Positions 14,001 through 23,700 of a stretch of 64,000 nt of DNA are shown piece by piece. The stretch is taken from assembly GCA_027886175.1 (NCBI GenBank), contig JAJNNQ010000040.1, forward strand, positions 28,726,001 to 28,790,000. Reading direction: 5' to 3'. This DNA comes from Phylloscopus collybita. Lineage: Eukaryota > Chordata > Aves > Passeriformes > Phylloscopidae. The notes under the pieces are model-generated. The model searched no databases. It had not been told where the DNA came from and saw only the letters and a list, made by a program, of their open reading frames with translations. The translations under genes and the position numbers were made by a program. The first letter of the stretch is position 1; every line of letters starts with the position of its first letter.

Positions 14001-16575
14001 ACTGTTTTTAGATCTGACTCCTGAGCAGCCTTGCTGTTCTTGTTGTGCTGTGCATACCTGTCATTCTGGCATGAACATTATCTGCTCTGTGTTCTTTTTC
14101 TGTTGATATTTCCTTGCTGTTTTATTTCTCATTCTCTAGTTCTTGTTCAGACACTTGGGTGATTGATTTATAGCTTTTTCCCTATCCATTTTGCATTAGT
14201 GAACCAGCACATGTTTGTTATTTCTGGTATTAAGAACTTCCACTCTGTTCAGTCAAGCTACTGGTGCAGCTAGGGGTGAGCAGTTGGGGAAGGATCCTGC
14301 ATTTGCCTATCTGAAAAAGACATTAGTGGCTTATTAATTCCCTCATATTAGTGCAACTTACCAATTAAATCTGACTTTGCTGGTTTGTTTGTTTTTTTAA
14401 AATTTCCTTCTCAACCCTGAATCTCAACATTAGTCTGCTTTTAAAAGTAGACTAGTTCCCAGTAGTTCTTCACAATTAAGTTACATTGTGGTGCTCTTCA
14501 GGAGTATGTAATGTCTTCATTGTCACTTACTGCCCTGTTGAGATTCATTGAACACTTTCCTGGTGCAACACATTTGAAGGGCTTTTGCTCCTTCCTTTCT
14601 TTTTGCTTTGGCTACACTCCACGTGCCAAAGTTGCTTGGCAGAAGTTGGTCTGTGGAGTGCTGTTTGTTAGATTTCCTGCTGAAGATGACTCAGACACTT
14701 CTGCTTCCCTTCTTTTCCCACAGCCTAATATAGTTGTGACTTTTGGTCCTTTGGTGCTGCCCTTATTACAGGTTGATGTAGTGCAATTTGCACCCCACAG
14801 GAGTTTAAAGATTCTTAAATGCTTTTGAATGGAGTGTCTCCAGTGTGGCTTCCCTGGACTGAACCAAGAGTTTCTCCTGCCTGTGCCACCCACTGCTGTG
14901 TGCCATGCTGTAGAGTTCCCATCTGGGAACAGCCAGAGGGGCAGCTCCTGTGCTGGCCATGTCCAGCAAGGTCATCCTGTATGGTTTTTCCTCATGGCAC
15001 ATATGCCAGGGACTTCCCAGTGTCTGGGGCCAAACTGAGCTCCAGCAAGAACTGAAAGCAACGGGCTCAAAGCTAATTTTGGCCCTGATGTTTTTATCCG
15101 TTGTCTTAATTTTTTTTATCCTTTTCCTCCTTATGGGGAAAGGGAATGCATTTTTTTCCTCTCCCAGTTCCTTAAAAAGTCCTCAAAAAGCATGGGGCAG
15201 TGTCTTGTAAAGAATAATAAAAAATGAACAAATTTGGGGTGATAAAAAGCTGCTGCTGCTGCTGCTGTTGTTTCTTAGCTTTGCTGTCTGCTACCTCAAA
15301 GCACATCACTAAGATTTGAGTACCTTCCACTGCACTGACATCCAGAAGTGTTTGGAAATGCTTCAATACAATAATTAACAGCGATTGTTTAACTTGCAGC
15401 TGACTTGGAAAATCTGACTAGTGCTGAGCGCATAACAGTTCTCCAAGAAAAATTGCAAGAAATCAGGAAACATTACCTGTCCTTGAAATCGGAGGTGGCT
15501 TCCATTGACCGAAGAAGAAAGCGCTTAAAGAAAAAAGAGCGGGAAAGTAAGTGCTGGAAACTAAATTCTGCTTTTAGAGGGCTTCATTGCATGTTACATG
15601 AAGGTACTTGAAGTTAACTCCTTTCCCTCAGCCCCCCGGAGACCCGGTGCCAGCTCAGATTTAGGGAGGTTAGGGTGGGGGGAAACTCCAAGATAGGGAC
15701 ATAAAACCAAAGGAGGCTCTTACCCCGAGATGTTGTTCCAAGGTTTATTTCCTGAAGGGATCCCGAGGCCGAAGAGGACGACCCCGAAAGGAACAGGGGG
15801 TTTTATCCCTTTCAGAGTAAGGGGGCGGAGTTTCCTATGGCCAAAGGCCATAGGTCAGTGTCAAGGGACAGGTAAGGTTTCACAGGGGGAGGGGATACCA
15901 AAGGGAATACAACAGGTACTGGATAATTTGCAGGGAGATGTGTGTCATTAGGAGTGTGGTTTTGTTTGGGTTTTGGGAGATGGCTGTGTGCAGGCATTTT
16001 ATGACCATTAGGAGGATCAGATACCCAGTGACTGTGGAAGGGGAAGAGCGTTACCAAGGTGTGCAATCTATCTAATGCTCTTGAGGCATAACTGCTTCAT
16101 ACAGGAAAAATATACAGAAAATAAACTTTTCCAAGCAGTGAAAAAAGGGTATAAATAACTTCTAATTTTTATGCAAGTTAGAGATAAATTTACTGTAGTG
16201 TTGCCTGTGGGTCTAGTTAGTGCTTTCCCTGACGATAAGAAGTTTATTCCATGACTTTAAGGGAGACCAGTTAAATTGAGTGTTTGTCCTACGCAAACCA
16301 GGCAGTGGAGGCTGGTTTCTTTTCCATTGCAAGGCATTGGTTACTGGAGTCAGTAAGTACCAGTGCTCACTGCTGAACAGGAAAACATGTTCATTGCTTG
16401 ATTTATTAATCTCTATAACCTGTGTGTTTCCTTTTCCTGTCCAGGTGCTGCTACTACATCATCTTCCTCCTCATCACCTTCCTCTAGTTCCATTACGGCT
16501 GCAGTTATGTTAACGTTAGCAGAACCATCTATGTCAAGTTCATCACAGAATGGAATGTCAGTTGAGTGCAGGTGA
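5015..16575 (+). CDS. ARID4B: ARID4B, C-terminal half (7 coding exons, partial gene)
   Basis: ARID4B (SAP180/BRCAA1/RBBP1L1) is a nuclear subunit of the mSin3A-HDAC corepressor. Coding exons: 5015-5099, 5857-6049, 7457-8665, 10512-10622, 13570-13785, 15400-15546, 16445-16575 (stop TGA 16573-16575). All junctions are GT-AG and the phases join into one frame of 696 residues. Fragment residues 1-28 start [10 protein letters not shown], the end of the chromo-barrel domain. The 1209-bp exon is acidic, Ser- and Lys-rich, and carries a [11 protein letters not shown] motif and an IKSE sumoylation-type site. The peptide [10 protein letters not shown] (10559-10588) is the known BRCAA1 epitope and separates ARID4B from ARID4A. 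Residues 606-652 form a charged coiled coil ([20 protein letters not shown]), followed by a Ser-rich tail ending SVECR. The Tudor, PWWP and ARID domains must be encoded upstream of base 1. RBM34 and TOMM20 follow on the same strand, as next to human ARID4B. Confidence 0.95.
5100..7456 (+). other. ARID4B: ARID4B introns between 5099 and 7457
   Basis: Two introns lie here, 5100-5856 (GT at 5100, AG at 5855-5856) and 6050-7456 (GT at 6050, AG at 7455-7456), separated by the 193-bp exon at 5857-6049. The second intron contains a short CATA/TA microsatellite at about 6720-6746 and a T-rich acceptor tract at about 7360-7450. I see no further exon, RNA gene or clear mobile element. Confidence 0.7.
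8666..10511 (+). other. ARID4B: ARID4B intron after the large exon
   Basis: The donor is GTAAAG at 8666 and the acceptor AG is at 10510-10511. If the intron is not removed, the frame stays open for 34 codons to a stop at 8767-8769. A pure T run at 10025-10046 lies in the middle. No other exon is needed, because the codon split across the junction (phase 1) joins EHAEK directly to [12 protein letters not shown] as in other vertebrates. Confidence 0.7.
10025..10046. repeat. Poly-T run
   Basis: Twenty-two consecutive T bases in an ARID4B intron, with no adjacent transposon that I recognise. Confidence 0.95.
10623..13569 (+). other. ARID4B: ARID4B intron containing an LTR
   Basis: The intron starts with GTAAGT at 10623 and ends with CTTCAG at 13569. 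It hosts the antisense solo LTR described separately at 11082-11750. The remainder is AT-rich and shows no further exon or recognisable repeat. Confidence 0.7.
11082..11750 (-). mobile_element. Solo LTR of an endogenous retrovirus, antisense to ARID4B
   Basis: The block starts TGTCCTGGTTTAGGGC and ends GTCTGTTACA on the + strand. Read on the minus strand it therefore begins TGTAACAG and finishes with TAAACCAGGACA, the TG...CA ends of a retroviral LTR. A minus-strand AATAAA signal (TTTATT at 11209-11214) and a GC-rich middle fit an LTR of about 670 bp. No gag, pol or env lies beside it, so it is a solo LTR left by recombination. I could not find a matching target-site duplication. The end style resembles passerine ERV LTRs, but I cannot name the family. 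Confidence 0.75.
13786..15399 (+). other. ARID4B: ARID4B intron
   Basis: The intron runs from GTAAGT at 13786 to the TTGCAG acceptor ending at 15399. It contains a T run at about 13912-13929 followed by AG, and a short (GCT)6 trinucleotide repeat at about 15250-15267. The short open frames at 14.5-15.2 kb lack recognisable homology or acceptor and donor pairs that keep the ARID4B frame, so I treat them as chance. Confidence 0.65.
15610..16075 (-). mobile_element. Second antisense solo LTR-like element in ARID4B
   Basis: This compact GC-rich block differs sharply from the AT-rich intron around it. On the minus strand it reads as an LTR promoter: a TATA-like GGATAAAA (15801-15808), then about 50 bp later an AATAAA polyadenylation signal (15744-15749), then GT-rich downstream sequence. 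A perfect inverted repeat, CCTATGGCC-aaa-GGCCATAGG, sits at 15834-15854. No retroviral genes are nearby. The exact ends are uncertain, since I could not fix TG/CA termini or a target duplication. It is probably a passerine ERV solo LTR. Confidence 0.6.
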
Positions 16576-17149
16576 CAGCAGGACTTGCCAAAGCACTTTG
16601 CACTTAATGGCTGCTGAGGGCCACTCTTTTTTTTTTCCTTTTTTTTTTTTTTTATACTGCACAGTGGCACAAAATTCAGACAAGCACTATTTTGTATTTA
16701 AAGTTGTTTCTTGACAAGCTAACTTTGCACTTAAGTGCACTTTTATGAAGAAAAAGTACAACAAACTGCTTTTCCTCAAGCAATAATTGTTTCCAACTTG
16801 TCTGGGAATTGTAAGTCTGGTGACTCAAAGGCCTTCCACTGTGGCAAATGGAGGCTGTTCACTGCCTGTAGAGACAGGACAATAAGTATATAGTTGTTGG
16901 GGTGATCTAAATCAATGTGGTAAGGCTTACTGTATTCCCTGGTATTTTGTTAAAGCTGGAACATTTGATATTTTTCCATTTATTTATGACAAATATTGAA
17001 AATATTTTCATTTGTACAAGCTAATTGTTTTTTAACTGCTAAGTCACCTTATAGTGGCTTTAATTGTATACGTCAAGCACATCTATTCAAAACCTGCAAT
17101 TAGTAGGATGTCTGACATCAGTCCTGATAACCAAATATGAGGATTCCTT

Positions 17150-17175
17150 AAAAAAAAAAAAAAAAAAAAAAAAAA
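17150..17175. repeat. Poly-A run in ARID4B 3'UTR
   Basis: Twenty-six consecutive A bases lie inside the ARID4B 3'UTR, about 575 bases after the stop. This could cause internal oligo-dT priming and false 3' ends in cDNA data. Confidence 0.95.
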
Positions 17176-18202
17176 GACTGACTAATGTTTACAGGTTTGA
17201 ATTAGGCTTAAATAGGTTACTCTGGGTTTTAAGAACCCGTTAATTGGAATGAAACTACTGTACTTTGCCATTTTTCTATAAAACAGTATTTTTTTTTAAT
17301 TTTGATAAAATACATTATGAAAAAGAAAGAAAATGGCTAACAAACTGTATTAAATCTTAATGTATAAAGATTGTATTCAGCCAGTTTAAAGTGTATATTT
17401 ATTCATAATGGATTATAACAGGTATATTTTTGTGTTTTCTTGTAAATGTTTCTTTTCCCCTTAAAGCAAGAAATATTTCATTTGTAATGCTTATTTTATT
17501 ACGAGTTTCAAGGAGAGGACTTCAAGAGGGAGTAAGGTGTGAGGGTATAATTTGTGGTTGCTGATACCAACACTGCCACAAAAAGGTAGTTGTTTTTAAA
17601 ATAACTAGCTAGCCGAGTGGTAGATGTTTAATTTTTTAAATGCCTTGTATAAATTCCAAAATCAACTTCAAAATGTTTTCACTTGTATTGATTTTATGTT
17701 GAATGGATCCCAAGCTCTCTCCTGTTAATTCTATACCTTTGTAAGACATTTGTATATTGCGGAAGTGTTCATTCAAGCTATTTAATACCTGGCACTGTTA
17801 ATACACAGTACTTTATTGTACAGATTGTTTTACTGTTTTAATTGTAGTTCTGTGTACTTCTTTTGCCTGGGGAAATAGGGGCTGGCATGTTTTTCTTTGT
17901 TTTCTGGCAATACAACATGTAAGAATTTGAAGCATTTTGTTTGTAGATGCTAGAGTGTCAGAATCCTTTTCATTTGACTTTTCTAAGAAAAGCATTTTCA
18001 GTCTTCGTAGTGTGCGCTTAAGGTTATAACTGATTTTATTGAAAATGGTTTCAAAGTATTCAGAATTGTACAGGACTGTAAAAACTTGTTGACAGACTTT
18101 GAAGGAAAAGCTTATAGAAAAAAGCTATAAAATATATATTAGGTTCTGCAGAAAATGGAGAGTTATGTAATATATTGTACAAATGTAAGCAAAGGCCTCT
18201 GA

Positions 18203-18208
18203 AATAAA
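18203..18208 (+). terminator. ARID4B: ARID4B polyadenylation signal
   Basis: A canonical AATAAA is followed about 15-35 bp later by T- and G-rich sequence (TAGTTTGTG, GATTTTGTTT). It is the strongest poly(A) signal after the ARID4B stop, and the sequence character changes soon after. Confidence 0.75.
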
Positions 18209-18225
18209 ATGCCATAGTTTGTGAA

Positions 18226-20063
18226 TCCCTGATTTTGTTTCTAACAGTTTAATTAACCAACTGTAGTGTGTTCGTGAAAATTACATCAAGCTGCAGAATC
18301 AGTTTAGGACATATAAATGTAAGACATTGACATGAACATAAAAAGGTAAGATAGAGCATGTGCATTTGCCTAATTCTCCTCTTAGTGACTAATTCAAATC
18401 CATCCTCTCTTTCAGCAGAAGTCAAAAGTGTGGCCCATCGTTAAGGCAGAGCCAGTTGAAACAAACTACTGGCTCTAGTTCAGGTGACCAAAATACTGTT
18501 ACTCCTGCCAGCTGACAGATTACTGATGATTACTGACAGTAAAAACCCATGATAAATAAGCTTTGGAAACACTGACTGTGTTAAAAGTTATGATGATCCA
18601 AGACTGACGGGTAATTTTAATATTTTCAGTGAAGCTACTTAAGAGGATATTTAAGTTTAGTGGAATCAGTCATGGTAGTTCAGTTCTGCTTTCCAGTTTC
18701 AGTAGGCATAAGGGGTATGGATGTAACCGGGAACTACATCTGGGCAAGCTCTTCACTCACTACTAGTTCTTGGTCAGCTCTCAGTTTTAGTGCCAGCATA
18801 TTTACTTTGATGTGACAATTACTGACTCCCTGATCTGGGGGAGATTTGTTTACCTTTTACCCTGATAATTAGTCAGCTCCCTGCTCCCAAGTCAAGTTTT
18901 TGCCTAAGTAGAATTTTTTGTTTTCCATAATACATAGATTATTTAATTTTCATCATATTTCTGATACAGATTAGTGGCTACTCAAACATTTGTCTGAATG
19001 TGTTACATTGCACCTCTTCTGTGAAGTATGTCTGTAAGTGGTGCTCTCCAGATTCATGGAACCACTTGTCTCCCGGTAAGTAACAAAGGAAGATACCTTT
19101 GGCAAACTGTTAGCCAGGTGGTTTTATCCCATGTTCCAGTGGGTCAAATCTGAGCTGCTTTTCAGAGTACGTCCTATATGCAGGTTTCCATGTGGGTGAG
19201 TTCCCCGCCTGGCACGTGCACTCTGCTTGCAGCTGAGGCAGTTTGCCACTAGCAGTGCCTGCTGGGCTGTGTCCATACCCCTGAGCGCCTGCTTGGACCA
19301 TGGTCCCAAAGGTGAAGCAAGGCAAACACACCCTGCTGTGTTCTTCACGCCTTGGCTGAGGGACAGACTCAGGTTTGTGTCCCACAACTGATCATGTTGG
19401 GAATAGCTGAGATCAGCGTATGCTGAGGGAAAACACGTCTTATATGAAGGCTCTGCAGTGCTCCCACCTCCCCTTATTTGCAGTCTTCACTGGTACCTGT
19501 TCATACTTATGACTGGGTAGTTCCCATCACACTGTGGAATTTTCCTGTTGGCACAGGGATTTAACTCGCTCTCAAGCAGAGTTTGTGGAGGCTGTATGCC
19601 TCTTGCTGAGTTTCAGTGGCCATGAGTCTCTGAACTGGGCTGGATGATGGTTGAGCCTTTTCTGCCCCTCCTGTCACTACAGTGCTGCTCTTCTGCATGA
19701 AGGCAGATTGGAAAAGCCACTACAAGTCATGTAGCAGCCACCTACCCCTTTTACAGGATTTGTGTATTCTCTTGGGCTGACCCCATCCCTGAGGGGTCAC
19801 TACCTTTTCTGGCATCCAGCAGGCAAGGCAGGGGCGATACCTGGTGCATGTGCCGAGACCAACACATTCCTTCTATTCAACAGCTGTGTTGCTTGTCCAG
19901 CCTTCGGCTGGCTGCTGGTGCCAACAGAGCTGCTTACAGTGGCAGCTCAAAAAGTGCATCAAACGTTTAACAAGACATTAAAAGGGCTGTTGGGTTTGCT
20001 TCAGCTTCCCTTGGAACTGAGGGTCGTGGGAAATCCGTGAGACAGCTTCTCACCACATGCTTA
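18226..20063. other. Intergenic spacer ARID4B-RBM34
   Basis: No protein-coding homology, RNA gene or clear transposon was recognised. Open frames of 60-92 codons on both strands (for example 19110-19387 minus and 19762-20040 plus) look like chance, with no family motifs. The GC content rises towards the RBM34 promoter. Confidence 0.6.
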
Positions 20064-20292
20064 TCACAGAATCAGGTCGGAAAAGACCTCTGAGATCAAG
20101 TCCAATCTACGGCCAAACACCACCATGTCAACTAGACCATGGTACTAAGGACCATGTGGTCCTTCCTTAAACCCAGGCACGGTAAATCCACCACCTCCCT
20201 GGCAATCCATTCCAGTATCTAATAGTCCTTTTTGTGAAATCCCTCTTCACGCTCAACCTCAACCTCCCCTGGCACAGCTTCAGACTGCGTCC
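20064..20292 (-). mobile_element. CR1 LINE fragment, antisense
   Basis: The stretch is a typical avian CR1 tail read backwards: TCACAGAATCAGGT, GGAAAAGACCTCTGAGATCA, CACCACCATGTCAACTAGACC, CCACCACCTCCCTGGC, then TCCCCTGGCACAGCTTC. These phrases follow the CR1 order without gaps. It is a 5'-truncated copy inserted on the minus strand. Its distal end lies within tens of bases of the RBM34 CpG island. Confidence 0.9.
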
Positions 20293-20299
20293 ATCCGCT

Positions 20300-20760
20300 C
20301 CTGAGGCTGGATGTTTCCGGGGTGCCACAGCGCCCAGGCGGGGCAGTGGCTCCCGTCCTGGCGGGGAGCGGCTCCCAGCCCGCGGCTGCGGGGGCGGCGG
20401 AGCGGGGGCGGCCTCGGGAGCCCCTCCCGCCCCCGCGCGGCGGAAGTGACGCGGGCTGAGCCCGATGCCGCCGCGCTCCGTGCCCGCCATGCGGGGCCGC
20501 CGGGGCGGCGCGGGGCCGCGGCAGCCAGCGGCGGCCGAGGGGCAGCAGGAGGAGCAATATGTGGTGGGGCAGGTGTCGGGCAGCCTCGGGGCGGCCGCGG
20601 CTCCCGCTGCGCCCCTCGCTCGCCTCTTCCGCGCCGCCGCCCCGCCGGTGCTGGTGGCTGTGCCGGGGGTGAGTGAGCGAGTGCCGGGGCAGCGCTCCCG
20701 GCTGGCCGCGGGGGTGTGAGCCCCTGCCCGCAGCGGTGGGCTTCGGGCCGTGGCGCTCCA
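20300..20760 (+). promoter_or_regulatory. RBM34: CpG-island promoter of RBM34
   Basis: A dense run of CpG dinucleotides begins just after the CR1 fragment and covers RBM34 exon 1 (20465-20668). There is no TATA box. An ETS/GABP-type CGGAAGTG sits at 20441-20448, about 20 bp before the start codon, followed by ACGCGG. GC-box-like GGGGGCGG-type strings lie at about 20390-20412. This is the layout of a housekeeping promoter. The transcription start is inferred, not seen. Confidence 0.8.
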
Positions 20761-23700
20761 AATAAGTTGCAGTATGTGAAATAACTTCAGGGCGTTCCTG
20801 GAATTTTGTCTTCAAGTCTGTTTCTCTTTACCATTTTTTAAAAGGGAAATAAAAGGAAGCGTGCAGAAGAAGGGGAGAAAGCGTCAGAAGACCAGAACTT
20901 ATCCGTCATACAAGAACCTCCGGTAAAAGCAAAGAAGGTTAGAAAAAAGGAACGTTCAGAAGCAGAGAAAAAACTGTCAGAGAGGTGAGTGAGTGAGTGA
21001 CACCATTTTATAGTAAAATCTCTCAGCATCTACATTAATCATAACACGAGTTTGATGAAACAACGGAATTCTCATCTACTACTCATGTTCAACTTGGTCT
21101 TTAAGATTATTTTTAAGATTGTGCAGATTTTCTGTAGTTTTCCCCTGAGGGAGGAAGTACTCCCTCAGGAGTACTAGGGTACTAGAGTACTCGAAACACT
21201 AGATCTGTGAGGTGCAAATGTCCTGCTAGAGAGCCATCAGGTCCAGCGGCTGAAGATGAAGACACATGGATCTGGTTCTCTTTGTCTCGGGGGATGCTTT
21301 CTAGCTGTCCTTGGCTTAATCCAGCAGAGGTGGTTTCAGCAGGAGCAAGGTGCCAGGCACAGTGAGCTGTCTGTGTCTCTCTGGGCCTCTGCAGTGACAC
21401 AGAACCTCTCTGTGACTTTGTCCTCTTAAATACTTGAAGCGAGGTGCTTCAGAGCAGGCTGGAAGCTGCTCACTCTACAATGCAGTTTGGATAATAAAGC
21501 AAACTTGACTGTAGCACAAGGCTAACCCCTCATCCTGTCCTTGGCACTGGGCCCGTGGAACCTGTTTGCTGTGTTTGTGTCTGTAGCCTTCCAGACGCTC
21601 CTTTAGATCTCTCCGCGTTTATGCTCTTATGGCAGGTTTGGATAGAGAGAGACTTGTTAGTGCATGGCAGTATTCAAGAGGTTTCTTCTGAGTCTCCTCA
21701 AATTGAGAAGGATTAAATCTGTTCTAAGTTCCAACGTAACACAAAGGTGATTCTTTTTCCCTTCAATTTCAGAGGCTATCAAATTATTAAATTCTGGAGT
21801 ATTTCTGTATTACTCCTGGTAAATAGTGAATGCAGTGTCCTGGGGACAGCAAACAGTTTTTCATGTTGCTAAATGGTCAGATGCATTTGTTTAATGTAGA
21901 ATGAACAAAATAATGTTTGAAATTTTACAGTTGAATGTAGTAATTTCAAATGTAAGTTAAAATGTCTTGGAGGCTTCGCTTGTTTGACCCCAAACCCCCT
22001 GGGTTTTTTTCCCATTAATTGTAACTGCCTGTTCGTTTCTGGTCAGAGAGAACGCTCTGGAGCAGGCAGATGAAGAGGAGGATCAAAAACTGTTTCAAAA
22101 CAAAGTGAAGCAAAAGAAAAAGGCTTCTCAAGCCATCGCCAAAAGTGTTGTTAATTCAGCTACAGGTGCTACTGCAAAACAGCGAAGGAAAAAAAGGGTG
22201 GCTGATGAAGCAGCAGACAGAAGAACGGTGTTTGTTGGAAACTTGCCTGTCAGCTGTACTGTTCAGGTACATGGGTGGGTGCTGTCTGCTAAAGGAATGA
22301 AAGGAGTTGCAGCAGTCCCCAGTTTGAGGGGATGTTTCCAGCTGGGAAGTCACACACACTTGTGATTGGATCTGCTTTTGGGAAAGTAGGAAATGGTTCT
22401 TGTTCCCAGAAACCATTAGAGACAATCTGGTTTCCTGGAGTTGGGCTTCCTGCAGCAGTGGATGCAGCGACTCTTTCTTGAGTAGAATTGGTCAGTTCCT
22501 TGTCAATGAAAAAATGACTGAGTAAAGGAGAAATGCACTTACAAAGTTACTCTGCTTCTAATTTTGTATGCAAACAGTGCTTCAGACCGTTACATAAAAC
22601 ATCTTAAATTTATACTTTCTTCAGTAGTAAGAGGCACGATTTCAGTTTTGACCATCTGTAGAAGAAGAAGCTGCCACAAAAACCACAGAAATAGTTCCAA
22701 ATTACTTGCATTTTTTTAGTAGCCCGTTAAGGGACCTCCTATAAGTAAAAGGAAAGCAGAGTAAGAACAGTATCACTTATAAATACTAGAAAATAATTCT
22801 CATTACCAGGTTGAAAAATGTACTGAGTGCTCATAATATCATCTCTTTAGGTACTGAAATCTCTTTTTAAGAAGTATGGACAAATCCAATCCATTCGCTT
22901 CCGGTCTCTGGTATGCTATTTCCTTTCATGTTATTTAACAAAATTATTTGTTGATGTTAAAGGGCAGTAGTATTTGTAAGGCTTGTACCTTCATTAGTTC
23001 AGAAGTGGTTTGGGGTATGTAGGTTTTGCTATTAGAAGAAGCCTTGTAGATGTTACCCCAGGAGCACCACAGATGTATTTTTTCTGTAGCAGCAGCTGAT
23101 CCAGGATCAGAGCTTTATGTTCTCTGAAAGAGGAATGCCTTTATTATTGCTGGTTTGGCTGAGGCATTGCTCACCTGTTTTTAAATCATAGTAGCAAAGG
23201 CACATTATTGTAAATCAGGGTACTCACTAAAATAGGTGACAACAACCCTCTTGGAGCTCAGGAAACATGTCAGACAAAGTCAAGGCAAGCTCTTTAACTC
23301 TGAGGGTCTTTTAGACCATCTCTAGGTCCAGCCACTTCTGTCATTTGCTCACTGTACTGGCTGTGTTGTTTTGGGGGAGGGGCTGCTTGAAGTCATCTTT
23401 GTCTTACAGAAAAACTCTGATAAGTTGACACTAGGCCCACCTAACTCAAGCTCTTTCTATCTTTAAGATTCCAGCAGAAGATACTGTATCCAAAAAGGTA
23501 GCAGCAATCAAGTAGGTTCCCCCAATGAATTTTGTGTATTTTTCAAGGCCTAAACAATGTTTAAGTGTTGGTCATTAAAAGTTTGTCTGTATTAGGTCTT
23601 TTTTACGTATTTTATGTTTCTTTGTCTTTTGTCATTACCTTTCTGTGTATTAAGTTTTCTGAACAAGTAATAAAGAATTGTGTGCCATGTATACTTGTAA

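Larger units (their letters stand above)
16576..18225 (+). other. ARID4B: ARID4B 3'UTR
   Basis: AT-rich sequence follows the ARID4B stop codon without an intron and runs to a canonical AATAAA at 18203-18208. It includes T runs at about 16628-16653, a 26-A run at 17150-17175, and several AU-rich patches. Two GCACTTT heptamers (16593-16599 and 16737-16743) match the seed of the miR-17/20/93 family; the first is also AGCACTT, a miR-302/372-type match. The 13-mer ACTTTGCACTTAA occurs at both 16595 and 16722. The end is inferred from the signal only. Confidence 0.75.

Noticed and set aside
5015..16575. Assignment as ARID4A rather than ARID4B
   Set aside because: The two paralogues share the C-terminal layout. 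The BRCAA1 peptide [10 protein letters not shown] at 10559-10588 and the RBM34-TOMM20 neighbours point to ARID4B.
20219..20815. Minus-strand 198-aa frame over the RBM34 promoter
   Set aside because: It is a shadow frame in a GC-rich CpG island overlapping RBM34 exon 1 and a CR1 copy. It is rich in Arg, Pro and Ala with no domain.
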